A DNA stretch of 54,286 nt from Sphingomonadaceae bacterium. GTDB taxonomy: Bacteria; Pseudomonadota; Alphaproteobacteria; Sphingomonadales; Sphingomonadaceae. Positions 1-9,049 of the stretch are shown here, piece after piece. The stretch lies in assembly GCA_947455865.1 (NCBI GenBank), contig CANGQZ010000002.1:1-54286 (forward strand). Reading direction: 5' to 3'. The notes under the pieces were generated by a model. It did not search any database. It worked only from the letters and a program-made list of their open reading frames with translations, and was not told the DNA's origin. Position 1 is the stretch's first letter, and each line of letters begins with the position of its first letter. The position numbers and the translations under genes are program-made.

Positions 1-1641
1 CTGCGGGGTATAGGGCGGCCGGAACGTGGTCAGGCCGATGGCGGTGACGGGGCGGGCCAGTGTTTCCGAGGCGATCTGCAGCCCATTGAGGTTGCTGGTC
101 TTGCCCTGATCGGTGGCCATGCCGTTGGTGGTGTAGCGCTTGATATGTTCGATCGAGCGGAAGCCCTCCTGCACCGCCAGGGCAATGTCGCGGGCCTTCA
201 CGTCGTTCTGGAAATCGACGAAGGCCTTCTGCTTGCGCAGCGGCTTGGGCGATGGGAGGGCAGCGACCACCAGTCCTTCGCCATAGTTCCATGCGCCGGC
301 GCAGCCGCCGACGGCGCGCAGGTTTTCGACCGTGGTGTCGGGCAGATAGGCGCCCCAGGCGGCATCCCACTTCAGCGTGCCGCGGGCATGGCTCCACAGA
401 TGCACGGTTGGGGTCCAGCCGCCCGCCATCATCACTGCATCGCAGGCCAGCGTGCGCTGCTGACCGCCGTTGCTGCCGCAGATGGTGATGGAGCTTACTG
501 CAAGCCGGCCGCTCACCCCGATGATGCTGTGATCCAGATGGACCGCTATGCCGACCGCCGCCGCCGCCGCTTGCAGCGCGGGCGAGACTGCCGGGCGGGC
601 ATCCACAATCGCCGTGATCTTCACGCCGGCCTGTGCCATCGCCAGCGCATCGTGCCAGCCGCTGTCATGGCTGGCCATCACCGCCACTGCGCGCCCCGCC
701 GCCACGCCAAAACGCAGCGCCAGCGTCTTGCCGGCGCTCGCCAGCATAACGCCGGGCACATCGTTGCCATCGAACACCAGCGGGCGCTCGATCGCGCCCT
801 GCGCCAGCACCACTTCGCCGGCCCGGATGCGCCACAGCTTTTCGCGCGGGCCTTGCGCCTCGGCGGGCGCCAGATGGTCGGTCAGTCGCTCCACCGCGAC
901 GACGAAGTTCTGATGGTAATGGCCGATCGCGGTAGTGCGGCCCAGCACGGTGACCCCAGCCACCGCCAGCTTGGCGAGACTATCCGCGAGCCAATCCCAC
1001 TGCGCCGGATCGGCGAGCGCGCCGCCGCCGGGTTCTTCCTGCTCGTCGATCAGGATCACCCGGCCGCCGGTTTCCGCCGCTGCCAAGGCCGCTGCGATCC
1101 CGGCCGGGCCGGCACCGATAACCAGCACTTCGCAGTGTGCATAGGTCGCGCCGTAATGATCGGGATCGGGGGCCGTGGGGCTTTCGCCCAGACCCGCCAG
1201 CCGCCGGATTACCGGTTCGTAGAGCTTCTCCCACGCCGAGCGCGGCCACATGAAGGTCTTGTTGTAGAAGCCCGCCGGAAACAGCGCCCCCAGAACATCG
1301 TTGATCACGCCGAAATCGGTGCGCAGTGAAGGATAGCGGTTCTGGCTCTGCGCGCTCAGTCCATCGTGCAATGCCACCGAAGGCGCGCGCAGGTTCGGCG
1401 TGATCCGGCCCGGCCCGCGATCAACCGTTACGAGCGCGTTCGGTTCTTCCACCCCGGTTGCCAGCAGCCCACGCGGCCGGTGATACTTGAACGAGCGGCC
1501 GAACAGCATCTGCCCGCTCGCCACCAGTGCAGAGGCCAGCGTATCGCCGGCGAACCCGCGGAACGCCTCGCCGTCGAACCGGAAAATGAGCTGCTGCGTC
1601 CGGTCGATCCGCCCGCCTTGTTCAAGCCGATAGCCGCTCAC
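1..1641 (-). CDS. soxA: Sarcosine oxidase alpha subunit, copy 1 (partial, N-terminal 547 residues)
   Basis: This is the large subunit of heterotetrameric sarcosine oxidase, which demethylates sarcosine to glycine and passes the methyl group as formaldehyde or 5,10-methylene-tetrahydrofolate. The frame begins with a GTG at 1641 that overlaps the soxD stop as GTGA and stays open to base 1. The N-terminal ferredoxin-like fold contains FKYHRPRG. An FAD Rossmann segment follows (VLVIGAGPAGIAAAL). At the window edge the reading is GLTTFRPPYTPQ, which matches GLTTFRPPYTPA in the complete copy encoded at 36566-39451 (961 aa). About 410 C-terminal residues, including the GcvT-like folate domain, and probably soxG therefore lie to the left of the window. 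It is the last visible gene of the choline-to-glycine operon. Family assignment is certain; the substrate is inferred from the operon. Confidence 0.93.
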   Translation of the reverse strand, partial: MSGYRLEQGGRIDRTQQLIFRFDGEAFRGFAGDTLASALVASGQMLFGRSFKYHRPRGLLATGVEEPNALVTVDRGPGRITPNLRAPSVALHDGLSAQSQNRYPSLRTDFGVINDVLGALFPAGFYNKTFMWPRSAWEKLYEPVIRRLAGLGESPTAPDPDHYGATYAHCEVLVIGAGPAGIAAALAAAETGGRVILIDEQEEPGGGALADPAQWDWLADSLAKLAVAGVTVLGRTTAIGHYHQNFVVAVERLTDHLAPAEAQGPREKLWRIRAGEVVLAQGAIERPLVFDGNDVPGVMLASAGKTLALRFGVAAGRAVAVMASHDSGWHDALAMAQAGVKITAIVDARPAVSPALQAAAAAVGIAVHLDHSIIGVSGRLAVSSITICGSNGGQQRTLACDAVMMAGGWTPTVHLWSHARGTLKWDAAWGAYLPDTTVENLRAVGGCAGAWNYGEGLVVAALPSPKPLRKQKAFVDFQNDVKARDIALAVQEGFRSIEHIKRYTTNGMATDQGKTSNLNGLQIASETLARPVTAIGLTTFRPPYTPQ

Positions 1642-1910
1642 TTGGCGGGTTCCCCGGCCTTGTAAGTCGTTTCGAACCGGTCGCTCACCGTATCGCGCAC
1701 CGCGTTGAAGAAGCGGCCGCAGCCATGCGTGTGCCGCCAGCGTTCATGGTGCCGCCCGCGCGGGTTGCGGCGAATGTAGAGATACTGCTCCCACTCTTCA
1801 TCGGTCTGGGTCGATGGGTCGACGGGCCGTGCGATATGGGCCTGTCCGCCATTGACGAACTCCACTTCGGGGCGATCTTCTTCGCAATAGGGGCAATGAA
1901 TGAGCAGCAT
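1638..1910 (-). CDS. soxD: Sarcosine oxidase delta subunit, copy 1
   Basis: This 90-residue protein is the small zinc-binding subunit of heterotetrameric sarcosine oxidase. The visible zinc ligands are Cys6 and Cys9 in HCPYC and the His and Cys of RHTHGC near residue 65, the spacing known for the family. It has no catalytic role of its own and helps assemble the alpha/beta complex. It sits between soxB (6 bp upstream gap) and soxA (4-base GTGA overlap), the usual soxBDA order. A diverged homologue is encoded at 36306-36569. Confidence 0.93.
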   Translation of the reverse strand: MLLIHCPYCEEDRPEVEFVNGGQAHIARPVDPSTQTDEEWEQYLYIRRNPRGRHHERWRHTHGCGRFFNAVRDTVSDRFETTYKAGEPAK

Positions 1911-1916
1911 GGTGCC

Positions 1917-3170
1917 TCAGTGCGCGACTGCGGCGGCGGCCGCTTCGTCGATGAAACGCCCGGTGCGGAACCGGTCGAGGTTGAACGGCGCGTTGATCTT
2001 GTGCGGGGTGTCGTGGGCGATGGTATAGGCCAGCAGATCGCCCGCACCTGGGGTCGCCTTGAACCCGCCGGTGCCCCACCCGCAGTTGACGTAAAGCCCC
2101 GGCACGGGCGTCTTGCCAAGGATCGGCGAGCGATCCGGGGTAACATCGACGATCCCGCCCCACGTGCGCAGCATCCGCATCCGCGAAAAGATCGGGAAGA
2201 TCTCGCAGATCGCGGCCAGCGTGTGCTCGACGATGTGGAACGCGCCGCGCTGCGAATAGCTGACGTACTGGTCGGTCCCCGCGCCGATCACCAGTTCGCC
2301 CTTGTCGGACTGGCTGATATAGGCGTGAACCGAATTGGACATGACCACGCAGGGGAAGACCGGCTTGACCGGTTCGGACACCAGCGCCTGCAGCGGATAG
2401 CTTTCGAGCGGAAACTCCAGCCCGGCCATCTGCATCACGATCGATGTGCTGCCCGCCGCGGAAACGCCGATCTTGCTGGCGGCGATGAAGCCGCGTTCGG
2501 TTTCCACGCCTTGCACCGCGCCATCCGGCCCGCGGCGGATGCCGGTGACCGCGCAGTTCTGGATAATATCGACGCCCAGCGCCGCCGCCTTGCGGGCATA
2601 GCCCCAAGCAACGCTGTCATGCCGCGCGGTTCCGCCGCGCCGCTGCAACGCGCCGCCCAGCACCGGGTGGCGCGCGGTCGGCGAGATATCGAGCGGCGGG
2701 CAATAGGCCTTGCACTCTTCCGCGCTCAGCCATTCGTTGTCGACGCCGTTCAGGCGGTTGGCGTTGATGTGGCGCTGGGCGCTCTGCACATCGTGAACGT
2801 TGTGCGCGAGCATCAGCACGCCGCGCTTGGAATACATGATGTTGTAGTTGAGCTCCTGGCTGAGCCCGTCCCACAACTTCACCGCGTGATCGTAGAGATG
2901 CGCGCTCTCGTCATAGAGGTAGTTGGAGCGGATGATCGTGGTGTTGCGCCCGGTGTTGCCGCCGCCCAGCCAGCCCTTCTCGATCACCGCGATGTTGCGA
3001 ATGCCGTACTTGCTGGCGAGGTAATAGGCCGCGCCCAGCCCGTGCCCGCCCGCGCCGACGATGATCACGTCGTAGGCGGCCTTGGGAGCCTTGTCGGGCC
3101 AATGCTCCGGCCAGCCCTTGTGCCCCTGAAACGCCTGCGCCAGCAGGTTCAGTCCGCTGAACCGCTTCAT
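1917..3170 (-). CDS. soxB: Sarcosine oxidase beta subunit, copy 1
   Basis: This 417-residue flavoprotein carries the active site where sarcosine is oxidised. A Rossmann dinucleotide motif lies at about residues 35-50 ([17 protein letters not shown]), and [16 protein letters not shown] follows as in family members. ARHDSVAWG around His184 matches the place where covalent FMN is attached in characterised enzymes. The start was placed at the ATG at 3170 (MKRFSGLN) because it overlaps the cupin stop as ATGA and gives the normal family length; a start further upstream adds only low-complexity Arg-rich sequence. The protein ends in an Ala-rich tail. It acts in the cytoplasm with SoxA, SoxD and probably an unseen SoxG. 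Confidence 0.94.
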   Translation of the reverse strand: MKRFSGLNLLAQAFQGHKGWPEHWPDKAPKAAYDVIIVGAGGHGLGAAYYLASKYGIRNIAVIEKGWLGGGNTGRNTTIIRSNYLYDESAHLYDHAVKLWDGLSQELNYNIMYSKRGVLMLAHNVHDVQSAQRHINANRLNGVDNEWLSAEECKAYCPPLDISPTARHPVLGGALQRRGGTARHDSVAWGYARKAAALGVDIIQNCAVTGIRRGPDGAVQGVETERGFIAASKIGVSAAGSTSIVMQMAGLEFPLESYPLQALVSEPVKPVFPCVVMSNSVHAYISQSDKGELVIGAGTDQYVSYSQRGAFHIVEHTLAAICEIFPIFSRMRMLRTWGGIVDVTPDRSPILGKTPVPGLYVNCGWGTGGFKATPGAGDLLAYTIAHDTPHKINAPFNLDRFRTGRFIDEAAAAAVAH

Positions 3171-3532
3171 GCCGCGCGCCAGTCGCGGGTGTACATGACG
3201 AGCGTGAGCGAGCCGTGTTCGCACGCGGTGAGGTGCGGGGCGCCGGGCGCGCGGACGATGAAGTCGCCCGGGCCATACGTGGCGATGCCATCGCTGAAGG
3301 TGCCTTCAAGCACGTAGACCTGCTCGATCTCCGGATGATCGTGCAACGCCGCAGTCGCCCCCGGCTCGGCCTTCAGCAGCCAGGTACGCATGCCGGCCTG
3401 TTCGTCTTCCAGCAGCGGCTTCGCGAGAAAACCGGGCGAGCCGATGTCCCGCCATTCGCCCCCGGCACGGCGCAGCGTCGAACCGCTGGCCGGAACCGTC
3501 AGCACATCACCGCCCACTGCTTCAAACATCAC
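3167..3532 (-). CDS. Small cupin-domain protein in the betaine operon
   Basis: This is a 121-residue single-domain cupin. Cupin motif 1 is readable as [14 protein letters not shown] (two His and a Glu as likely metal ligands, residues about 65-78) and motif 2 as [17 protein letters not shown], which supplies the third His. The gene is coupled on both sides, overlapping the Rieske oxygenase stop and the soxB start by four bases each, so it is made together with the demethylating enzymes. Its function is not known. By family it could bind a metal and act as a small dioxygenase or isomerase, or sense or protect an intermediate such as formaldehyde or a betaine. I cannot choose between these from sequence. 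Confidence 0.85.
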   Translation of the reverse strand: MMFEAVGGDVLTVPASGSTLRRAGGEWRDIGSPGFLAKPLLEDEQAGMRTWLLKAEPGATAALHDHPEIEQVYVLEGTFSDGIATYGPGDFIVRAPGAPHLTACEHGSLTLVMYTRDWRAA

Positions 3533-4779
3533 TGCGGCTCCTGCGCCAGCGCCGCGCGCGAACGCTCGACGTAAAAGGCCTTGAACGCATCGACCAGCTT
3601 TTCTTCCACCGAATACATCCCCTGACGATAGCCGTCGCCGCGGATGCCGGCGTGGTTGATGCTGGACAGATGGCTGTCCTGCGCATTCGTCGCCCGCCAG
3701 ACCGCGGCGAGGTTATCGGGATCATAATCGACGCCCGCAACTGCATCTTCGTGCACGAGCCAACTGGTGCGCAGCAGCGTGCGGTCTGGCCCCAGCGGGG
3801 TGAGCGAGAACGTCACCACGTGGTCGCAGCAGAAATGGTGCCAGCTGTTGGGCTGGGTCCACACGGAAAGGCTGGTCGGCTCGACATGGTCGAACGGCCA
3901 GATCAGCTTGCTGCAGGCGGGCTTGCCGTCCAGCGTCTGCGATACCGCACCGTGCGCCAGCGGCAGGCGCGCGACGCGGTGCCACCAGTTCTCGGGGAAC
4001 TCGATCAGGTCATGGCCGATGCCCATCTCGTTCCAGTGGGCACGCTGTTCTTCCAGCATCTTGTCGAACTGGGCATCATCGACCACGTCGCCTTCACCGT
4101 CTTCGGGCAGGCCCTTGCCGAAGCCATACGTCGATAGCGACTTCATCAGTTCGGGATGGCTCGCATCGCAATGATAACACTCGCGATTGTTCTCCATCAC
4201 CAGCTTCCAGTTCGCCGGTTCGATCAGATCGTCCTGCACCGCGACCTTCAGCCGGTCGAGCTTGTAGAGGCTGACCTGTTCGGCAATGTCGGCCTTCACG
4301 CGGTCGATCGGGGGCGGATTGTCGGCAAGGCAGAGGAAGATCAGCCCGGCGATATTCTCGATCGCGACAGGGCGCAGGCCGAACGCCGCCTTGTCGAATT
4401 CCTCGGGCATATTGCGCGCGGCGAGCAGCTTGCCATCAAGCGCGAACGTCCACTGGTGATAGGGGCAGGTGATGCGGGCGTTGCTGCCGTTGGCGGCATC
4501 GCACAGCTTGGCCCCGCGGTGCGTGCAGGTGTTGTGGAACGCGCGGATCTCGCCATCGCGGCCGCGCACCACGATCACCGAGGTTTCGCCCAGTTCGAAC
4601 AGGAACCAGTCACCCGGGTTCTTCACGTGGGCCACGGTGCAGGCATAGAGCCACACCGATTTCAGCATCACATCCACATCGAAGCGATAGGCTTCTTCGC
4701 TGACATAGAGCTTCTGCGGCAGGGTATAGCCGGGGCGGTCCTGTTTCAGAAGTTCCGCGATTCCATCGAAATTGATCAT
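3529..4779 (-). CDS. gbcA: Rieske oxygenase, glycine betaine monooxygenase alpha-subunit type
   Basis: This 416-residue ring-hydroxylating-type oxygenase is predicted to demethylate glycine betaine to dimethylglycine with release of formaldehyde. The Rieske [2Fe-2S] ligands are Cys85, His87, Cys105 and His108 (CTHRGAKLC, CPYHQW). The mononuclear iron site is marked by NRECYHCDASHPE with His203 and His208, the signature of the GbcA/stachydrine-demethylase branch. It lies between the dimethylglycine-dehydrogenase-like gene and soxBDA, which fits step one of betaine breakdown. The FAD/ferredoxin reductase partner (GbcB) is not encoded in the window. A second oxygenase with the same ligand numbering is encoded at 29900-31135. 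The gene symbol rests on context as well as sequence. Confidence 0.87.
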   Translation of the reverse strand: MINFDGIAELLKQDRPGYTLPQKLYVSEEAYRFDVDVMLKSVWLYACTVAHVKNPGDWFLFELGETSVIVVRGRDGEIRAFHNTCTHRGAKLCDAANGSNARITCPYHQWTFALDGKLLAARNMPEEFDKAAFGLRPVAIENIAGLIFLCLADNPPPIDRVKADIAEQVSLYKLDRLKVAVQDDLIEPANWKLVMENNRECYHCDASHPELMKSLSTYGFGKGLPEDGEGDVVDDAQFDKMLEEQRAHWNEMGIGHDLIEFPENWWHRVARLPLAHGAVSQTLDGKPACSKLIWPFDHVEPTSLSVWTQPNSWHHFCCDHVVTFSLTPLGPDRTLLRTSWLVHEDAVAGVDYDPDNLAAVWRATNAQDSHLSSINHAGIRGDGYRQGMYSVEEKLVDAFKAFYVERSRAALAQEPQ

Positions 4780-4783
4780 CGCA

Positions 4784-7291
4784 CTAGCTCCGCAAGGCGA
4801 GGTTTTCCGGGTCGAACGGGGAATCGGGGATCACCACGGCCCGGTGCGACTGGCCCAGAATGGTGATCTCAAGCTCGGTGCCAAGCGCGGTGTGTTCCGG
4901 CCCGACCATCGCCAGCGCGAGGCTCTTGCCCACGCGCCAGCCATACCCGCCCGATGTCACGCGGCCCACCAGGGCGCCATCACGGGTGATCGGCTCCGAA
5001 CCGCGCGCATCGGCGTCGGTCACGTCCATCACTTCCAGCGTGACGAACTGCCACTTCAGCCCCTGCTCCTTGCGCGCGAGCAGGCCTTCGCGACCGTGGA
5101 ATGCCGGCTTCTTGAAGCTGACGAAGCGGTTCAGCCCGCTTTCCAGCGCGGCATATTCGATCGAAAGTTCGCGCGGGATGAGCTTGTAGCTCTTCTCGAT
5201 CGCCATCGCAGTCATCGCGCGGATGCCGAAGGGCTTGATATTGTGCGCCGCGCCAGCCGCCATCAGCTTGTCGAAGATGTAGTTCTGCATCTCGATCGGG
5301 TGGTGGATTTCCCAGCCCAGTTCGCCGATGAAGTTCACTCGCAGCGCTTCCACCGGGGCCGCGCCGATCGAGATCGGCTTGCCGGTGAGCCACGGGAAGG
5401 CCTCGTTCGAAAGGTCGGTGCGGGTCACCGCCGCCAGCACGTCGCGCGCTTTCGGCCCGGCCAGCACCAGCACGCCCATCGCCGTCGTCAGGCGTTCGAA
5501 CCGCACCGACCCGTCGGTGGGCAGAGCCTGCACCAGATAATCGTGATCGTGCTTTTCATAGGCCCCGGCGGAGACGAGGTAATAGCTCTGCGGGCCCTTC
5601 TTGTAGACCGTGAATTCGGACCGCACGCCGCCGCTGGCAGTCAGCAGGTACGACAGCGTTACCCGGCCGATCTTCTTGGGGACCACGTTGCTGAGAAGCT
5701 GGTTGAGCCAGTCTTCCGCGCCCGGACCGGAAATCAGGCACTTGGCGAAGGCGCTCATGTCCTGCAGGCCGACATGCTCGGATACGTGGCGACATTCCGC
5801 GCCGACGAACTCGAAATAGTTGGAGCGGCGGAACGCCCATTTTTCGCGGATCGCCTCGCCCGGCACGTCCGGGTGATTGTGGTTCAGGATCACGTCGGAC
5901 CGATCGAGATCGGCATCGGTCAGTTCATAGCCCTTGGGCGCGAACCAGTTGGGCCGTTCCCAGCCGAACACGCTGCCGAACACCGCGCCCAGATCCTTCA
6001 TCCGGCTGTAGCAAGGCGTCTGGCGCAGTGGGCGCGCGGCCTCGCGCTCTTCGTCCGGATAGTGAACTGTGAAGACCTTGGCGTAGGCCTCCTCGTTCTT
6101 TTCGATCAGATATCCGGTGCTGGCGTAATCGCCGAAGCGGCGCGGATCGACGCCCATCATGTCGATGCCCGGTTCGCCCTCGACGATCCACTGCGCCAGC
6201 TGCCACCCGGCGCCGCCGGCGGCGGTGATGCCGAAGCTGTGGCCTTCGTTGAGCCAGAAATTGCGCAGCGTTCCCGCCGGCCCGACGATGGGCGAGCCGT
6301 CCGGGGTGTAGGCGATCGCGCCGTTGTAGACTTTCTTGACGCCGACTTCGCCGAACGCCGGCACGCGCGCCATGGCGGAAAGGATATGCGGTTCCAGCCG
6401 CTCCAGCGCGTCAGGAAACAGCTCGTATTCGCTGTTGGCCGCGGGTCCATCAATGTAGCAAGCGGGTGCGCCCACTTCGTACGGCCCCAGCAAAAGCCCG
6501 CCGGCTTCCTCGCGCATGTACCAGCTGGCATCGGATTCGCGCAGCACGCCCATTTCGGGCAGGCCCTGTTTGCGGCGTTCCATGATCGCGGGATGCTGCT
6601 CGGTCACGATGTACTGATGCTCGACCGGGATCACCGGCACGTTGATCCCCACCATCGCGCCGGTCTGCCGGGCAAAGCTGCCGGTGGCCGAAACCACGTG
6701 CTCGCAAGTGATATCGCCCTGATCGGTGGAGACCACCCATTCACCGTTCGGCTTCTGGACGATGCCGGTGACGGCGGTGTTGCGATAGATCTTGGCGCCG
6801 AACTGGCGGGCACCCTTTGCCAGCGCCTGGGTCAGATCGGCTGGCTGGATATAACCGTCGGCGGGGTGGCGGATCGCGCCCAGCACGTCCTGCATCTCCG
6901 CCAGCGGCCAGATCGCCTTGACCTCGTCAGGCGTCAGGAAATCGACCTCCACGCCGATCGTCTTTGCGACGCCGGCATAATAGAGATACTCGTCCATGCG
7001 GTCGCGCGTGGTGGCGAGGCGGATGTTGCTGACGTTGGAGAAGCCGACGTTAAGCCCGGTTTCTTCCTCCAGCGTCGGATAGAAATCGACCGAGTACTGG
7101 TGCAGCTTGCCGACCGAATAGCTGAGGTTGAACAGCGGCAGCAGGCCGGCGGCATGCCAGGTTGAACCGCTGGTCAGCTCCTTGCGTTCGACCAGCGCCA
7201 CGTCGGTCCAGCCCAGCTTTGCCAGGTGGTACAAGGTGCTGACGCCGACGACCCCGCCGCCGATGACCACAACGCGCGCGCTCGTCTGCAT
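4784..7291 (-). CDS. Dimethylglycine/sarcosine dehydrogenase-like FAD protein with GcvT domain
   Basis: This 835-residue two-domain enzyme begins with an FAD-binding DAO module (VVVIGGGVVGVSTLYHLA, residues 7-24). STWHAAGLL places His46 where family members carry covalently attached FAD. The C-terminal half (about 430-835) is an aminomethyltransferase (GcvT-like) folate domain. The expected reaction is oxidative demethylation of dimethylglycine to sarcosine, with transfer of the one-carbon unit to tetrahydrofolate. Sarcosine dehydrogenases share this architecture, so the substrate is assigned from its place between the GbcA-like oxygenase and the permease. The start ATG at 7291 has a GAGGT ribosome site three bases upstream. 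It begins a new sub-block after a 123-bp gap. Confidence 0.88.
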   Translation of the reverse strand: MQTSARVVVIGGGVVGVSTLYHLAKLGWTDVALVERKELTSGSTWHAAGLLPLFNLSYSVGKLHQYSVDFYPTLEEETGLNVGFSNVSNIRLATTRDRMDEYLYYAGVAKTIGVEVDFLTPDEVKAIWPLAEMQDVLGAIRHPADGYIQPADLTQALAKGARQFGAKIYRNTAVTGIVQKPNGEWVVSTDQGDITCEHVVSATGSFARQTGAMVGINVPVIPVEHQYIVTEQHPAIMERRKQGLPEMGVLRESDASWYMREEAGGLLLGPYEVGAPACYIDGPAANSEYELFPDALERLEPHILSAMARVPAFGEVGVKKVYNGAIAYTPDGSPIVGPAGTLRNFWLNEGHSFGITAAGGAGWQLAQWIVEGEPGIDMMGVDPRRFGDYASTGYLIEKNEEAYAKVFTVHYPDEEREAARPLRQTPCYSRMKDLGAVFGSVFGWERPNWFAPKGYELTDADLDRSDVILNHNHPDVPGEAIREKWAFRRSNYFEFVGAECRHVSEHVGLQDMSAFAKCLISGPGAEDWLNQLLSNVVPKKIGRVTLSYLLTASGGVRSEFTVYKKGPQSYYLVSAGAYEKHDHDYLVQALPTDGSVRFERLTTAMGVLVLAGPKARDVLAAVTRTDLSNEAFPWLTGKPISIGAAPVEALRVNFIGELGWEIHHPIEMQNYIFDKLMAAGAAHNIKPFGIRAMTAMAIEKSYKLIPRELSIEYAALESGLNRFVSFKKPAFHGREGLLARKEQGLKWQFVTLEVMDVTDADARGSEPITRDGALVGRVTSGGYGWRVGKSLALAMVGPEHTALGTELEITILGQSHRAVVIPDSPFDPENLALRS

Positions 7292-7414
7292 AATACCTCG
7301 ATCTTTGGTCCGAACCGTTCAGCTCTGGCTATGCCAGCACAGCCGGGCGGCGGGAATGGGAGACTATTGCTATCGGAAACACTAATGCTGGATATCAGGA
7401 GCGCTTCAAACAGA
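7292..7414 (-). promoter_or_regulatory. Intergenic gap before the demethylation genes, with a short palindrome
   Basis: This is one of the few true gaps in the minus-strand choline block and divides the permease from the demethylation genes. It holds a perfect CTGGC-TAT-GCCAG inverted repeat at 7325-7337, which could be a regulator site or a small hairpin in the transcript. I see no convincing -35/-10 pair and no riboswitch-like fold. A separate promoter here is only a possibility. Confidence 0.35.
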
Positions 7415-9049
7415 TCAGGTCTGCGGCAACCGCGCCAGCATGTGCGCCGAGGCGACCACCACCGCACAGGCCGCCAGCGCCACCCACGGCAAGATTCCCG
7501 CCCTGCGCACAACACCTGCCCCATTGGTTTCGGCCATGTCCGCCGGGAACCGGCCCTTGTCCTGCACATAATGGCGGAACGCGAAGACCGGGACGATCAG
7601 CAGCACCCCGATCAGGCCATTGCGCAAGGTGCCGGCGCCCCACACATCGGCCCCGGCACCCATGAAGGCCATGTTGATGAAGCCGAACACCGCGCCGGTT
7701 GCCAGCAGCCATGTCGGGCAGCGGAACGGCCGTTCCCAGTCCTTGCGGTCGATGCGGTGGATCCAGCCTGATTGCAGGTTGAGGAAGTTGAACACCATGT
7801 AGCAGACGTTGCTGATCATCAGCACCGCGAAGTAATCTGAGGCCAGCAGCAGGATCAGGTTGAAGCCAAGATCGGTCCACATCGCGGCCGTAGGTGCGCC
7901 GTGCCCGTTCACCTGCGAGAGATACTTCGGCAGCCAGCCATCGATCGAGGCCTGATAGAGCGTGCGCGAAGAGCCCATCATCGAGGTCATCACGATCAAG
8001 AGCAGCGACAGGATCAGCATCGTGACGAAGATGTTGGCAACCACCGGGCCGGCGTGGAGAATCTTGGCCAGCGCCAGCGCCACACCCGAACCGTCGTAAA
8101 TGCGCGGATCGAGAAGCCCGTCGAGCCCGAGCGAGGCCTGAAACGCCAGCGGCACCAGCGCAAAGATGACGATGCACAGCAGCCCCGAAGCGATCAGCGC
8201 GCGCGGCGTATCCCGCGCCGGGTCCTTGAACTCGCGCGTATAACAAACCGCGGTCTCGAACCCGTAAGTCGACCAGCCGGCGCCGAACATCGCACCCATC
8301 GCCAGGGTGATGCCATAAGCGTCCCATGTGCCGAAATGCACCTGGCCCACCGCATCCTTGACCAGCGGCAAAAGCGGGAACAGGTTTTCACTCGGCAAAT
8401 CGCCGGTAATCAGCGGGACCAGTCCGACCAGGATCAGCGGGGCCATGCAGGCGACGCCGAGGATCTTCTGCGCAAAGGCGGCGCGGGCGACGCCGTGATG
8501 CTGCATCGCGAAGGTCAGCAGCAGGAACGCGCTGGCGATGATCGAGACTGCGTTGATCCGGAAGTTCAGCCCCTCACGAATGAAGTCGAGATCGAACAGG
8601 GTGATGTGCCAGGTGTTGATCGCGGCATCGGGCGCGAACAGGCTGGCCATGACGTACCCCGCGCCGAGACTGGTGCCGAGCGTGAGTACCGGAGACCATG
8701 CCAGCCAGTTGCACCACACCGAAATCGGCGCGACGAACTTGGAATAAGGCAGCCATGCCGCCGCGCCGTACACCGATGCCCCGCCCGACTTGTGCGGATA
8801 AAGCCCGGCGATCTCGGCATAGACGAAGCTTTGGGTGAACCCCATCAGGATCGAGGCGATCCAGATCACCCAGCTGGGCTGGCCGATCACCGTGGCGATC
8901 CCGCCCATCGTCAAGAGCACGCCCGCCGGCACCCCGCTCGACGCCCAGAACGCATCCTTCCAGTCGAGCGCGCGGTGCAGCTCGGCCTGGGGCGGATGGA
9001 TCATGTCATCGGCATGGGAGGTCGCGACGGCGATGTCTTCGGCGATCAT
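7415..9049 (-). CDS. APC-superfamily amino acid/amine permease
   Basis: This inner-membrane permease of about 544 residues has roughly twelve hydrophobic segments, starting at [18 protein letters not shown] near residue 40, and the layout of the amino acid-polyamine-organocation superfamily. In this operon it probably imports choline, betaine or a related amine, although classical choline carriers belong to other families (BCCT, ABC). The start at 9049 was chosen because the ATG overlaps the betA stop as ATGA; an upstream GTG at 9067 is possible. It is translated directly after betA. The substrate is inferred from neighbours only. Confidence 0.85.
   Translation of the reverse strand: MIAEDIAVATSHADDMIHPPQAELHRALDWKDAFWASSGVPAGVLLTMGGIATVIGQPSWVIWIASILMGFTQSFVYAEIAGLYPHKSGGASVYGAAAWLPYSKFVAPISVWCNWLAWSPVLTLGTSLGAGYVMASLFAPDAAINTWHITLFDLDFIREGLNFRINAVSIIASAFLLLTFAMQHHGVARAAFAQKILGVACMAPLILVGLVPLITGDLPSENLFPLLPLVKDAVGQVHFGTWDAYGITLAMGAMFGAGWSTYGFETAVCYTREFKDPARDTPRALIASGLLCIVIFALVPLAFQASLGLDGLLDPRIYDGSGVALALAKILHAGPVVANIFVTMLILSLLLIVMTSMMGSSRTLYQASIDGWLPKYLSQVNGHGAPTAAMWTDLGFNLILLLASDYFAVLMISNVCYMVFNFLNLQSGWIHRIDRKDWERPFRCPTWLLATGAVFGFINMAFMGAGADVWGAGTLRNGLIGVLLIVPVFAFRHYVQDKGRFPADMAETNGAGVVRRAGILPWVALAACAVVVASAHMLARLPQT

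Noticed and set aside
1725-3317. 530-codon plus-strand frame opposite soxD and soxB
   Set aside because: Composition is that of a high-GC antisense shadow; the minus-strand genes have complete cofactor motifs and coupled ends.
4772-7165. Very long open frame (797 codons) on the plus strand opposite the DMGDH-like gene
   Set aside because: It is antisense to a clear two-domain flavoprotein, is rich in His/Arg/Asp and matches no family. High GC with strong third-position bias makes such shadows common here.
7292-7414. Glycine riboswitch upstream of the DMGDH-like gene
   Set aside because: The gap is 123 bases and shows only one short hairpin; none of the conserved aptamer cores could be recognised.
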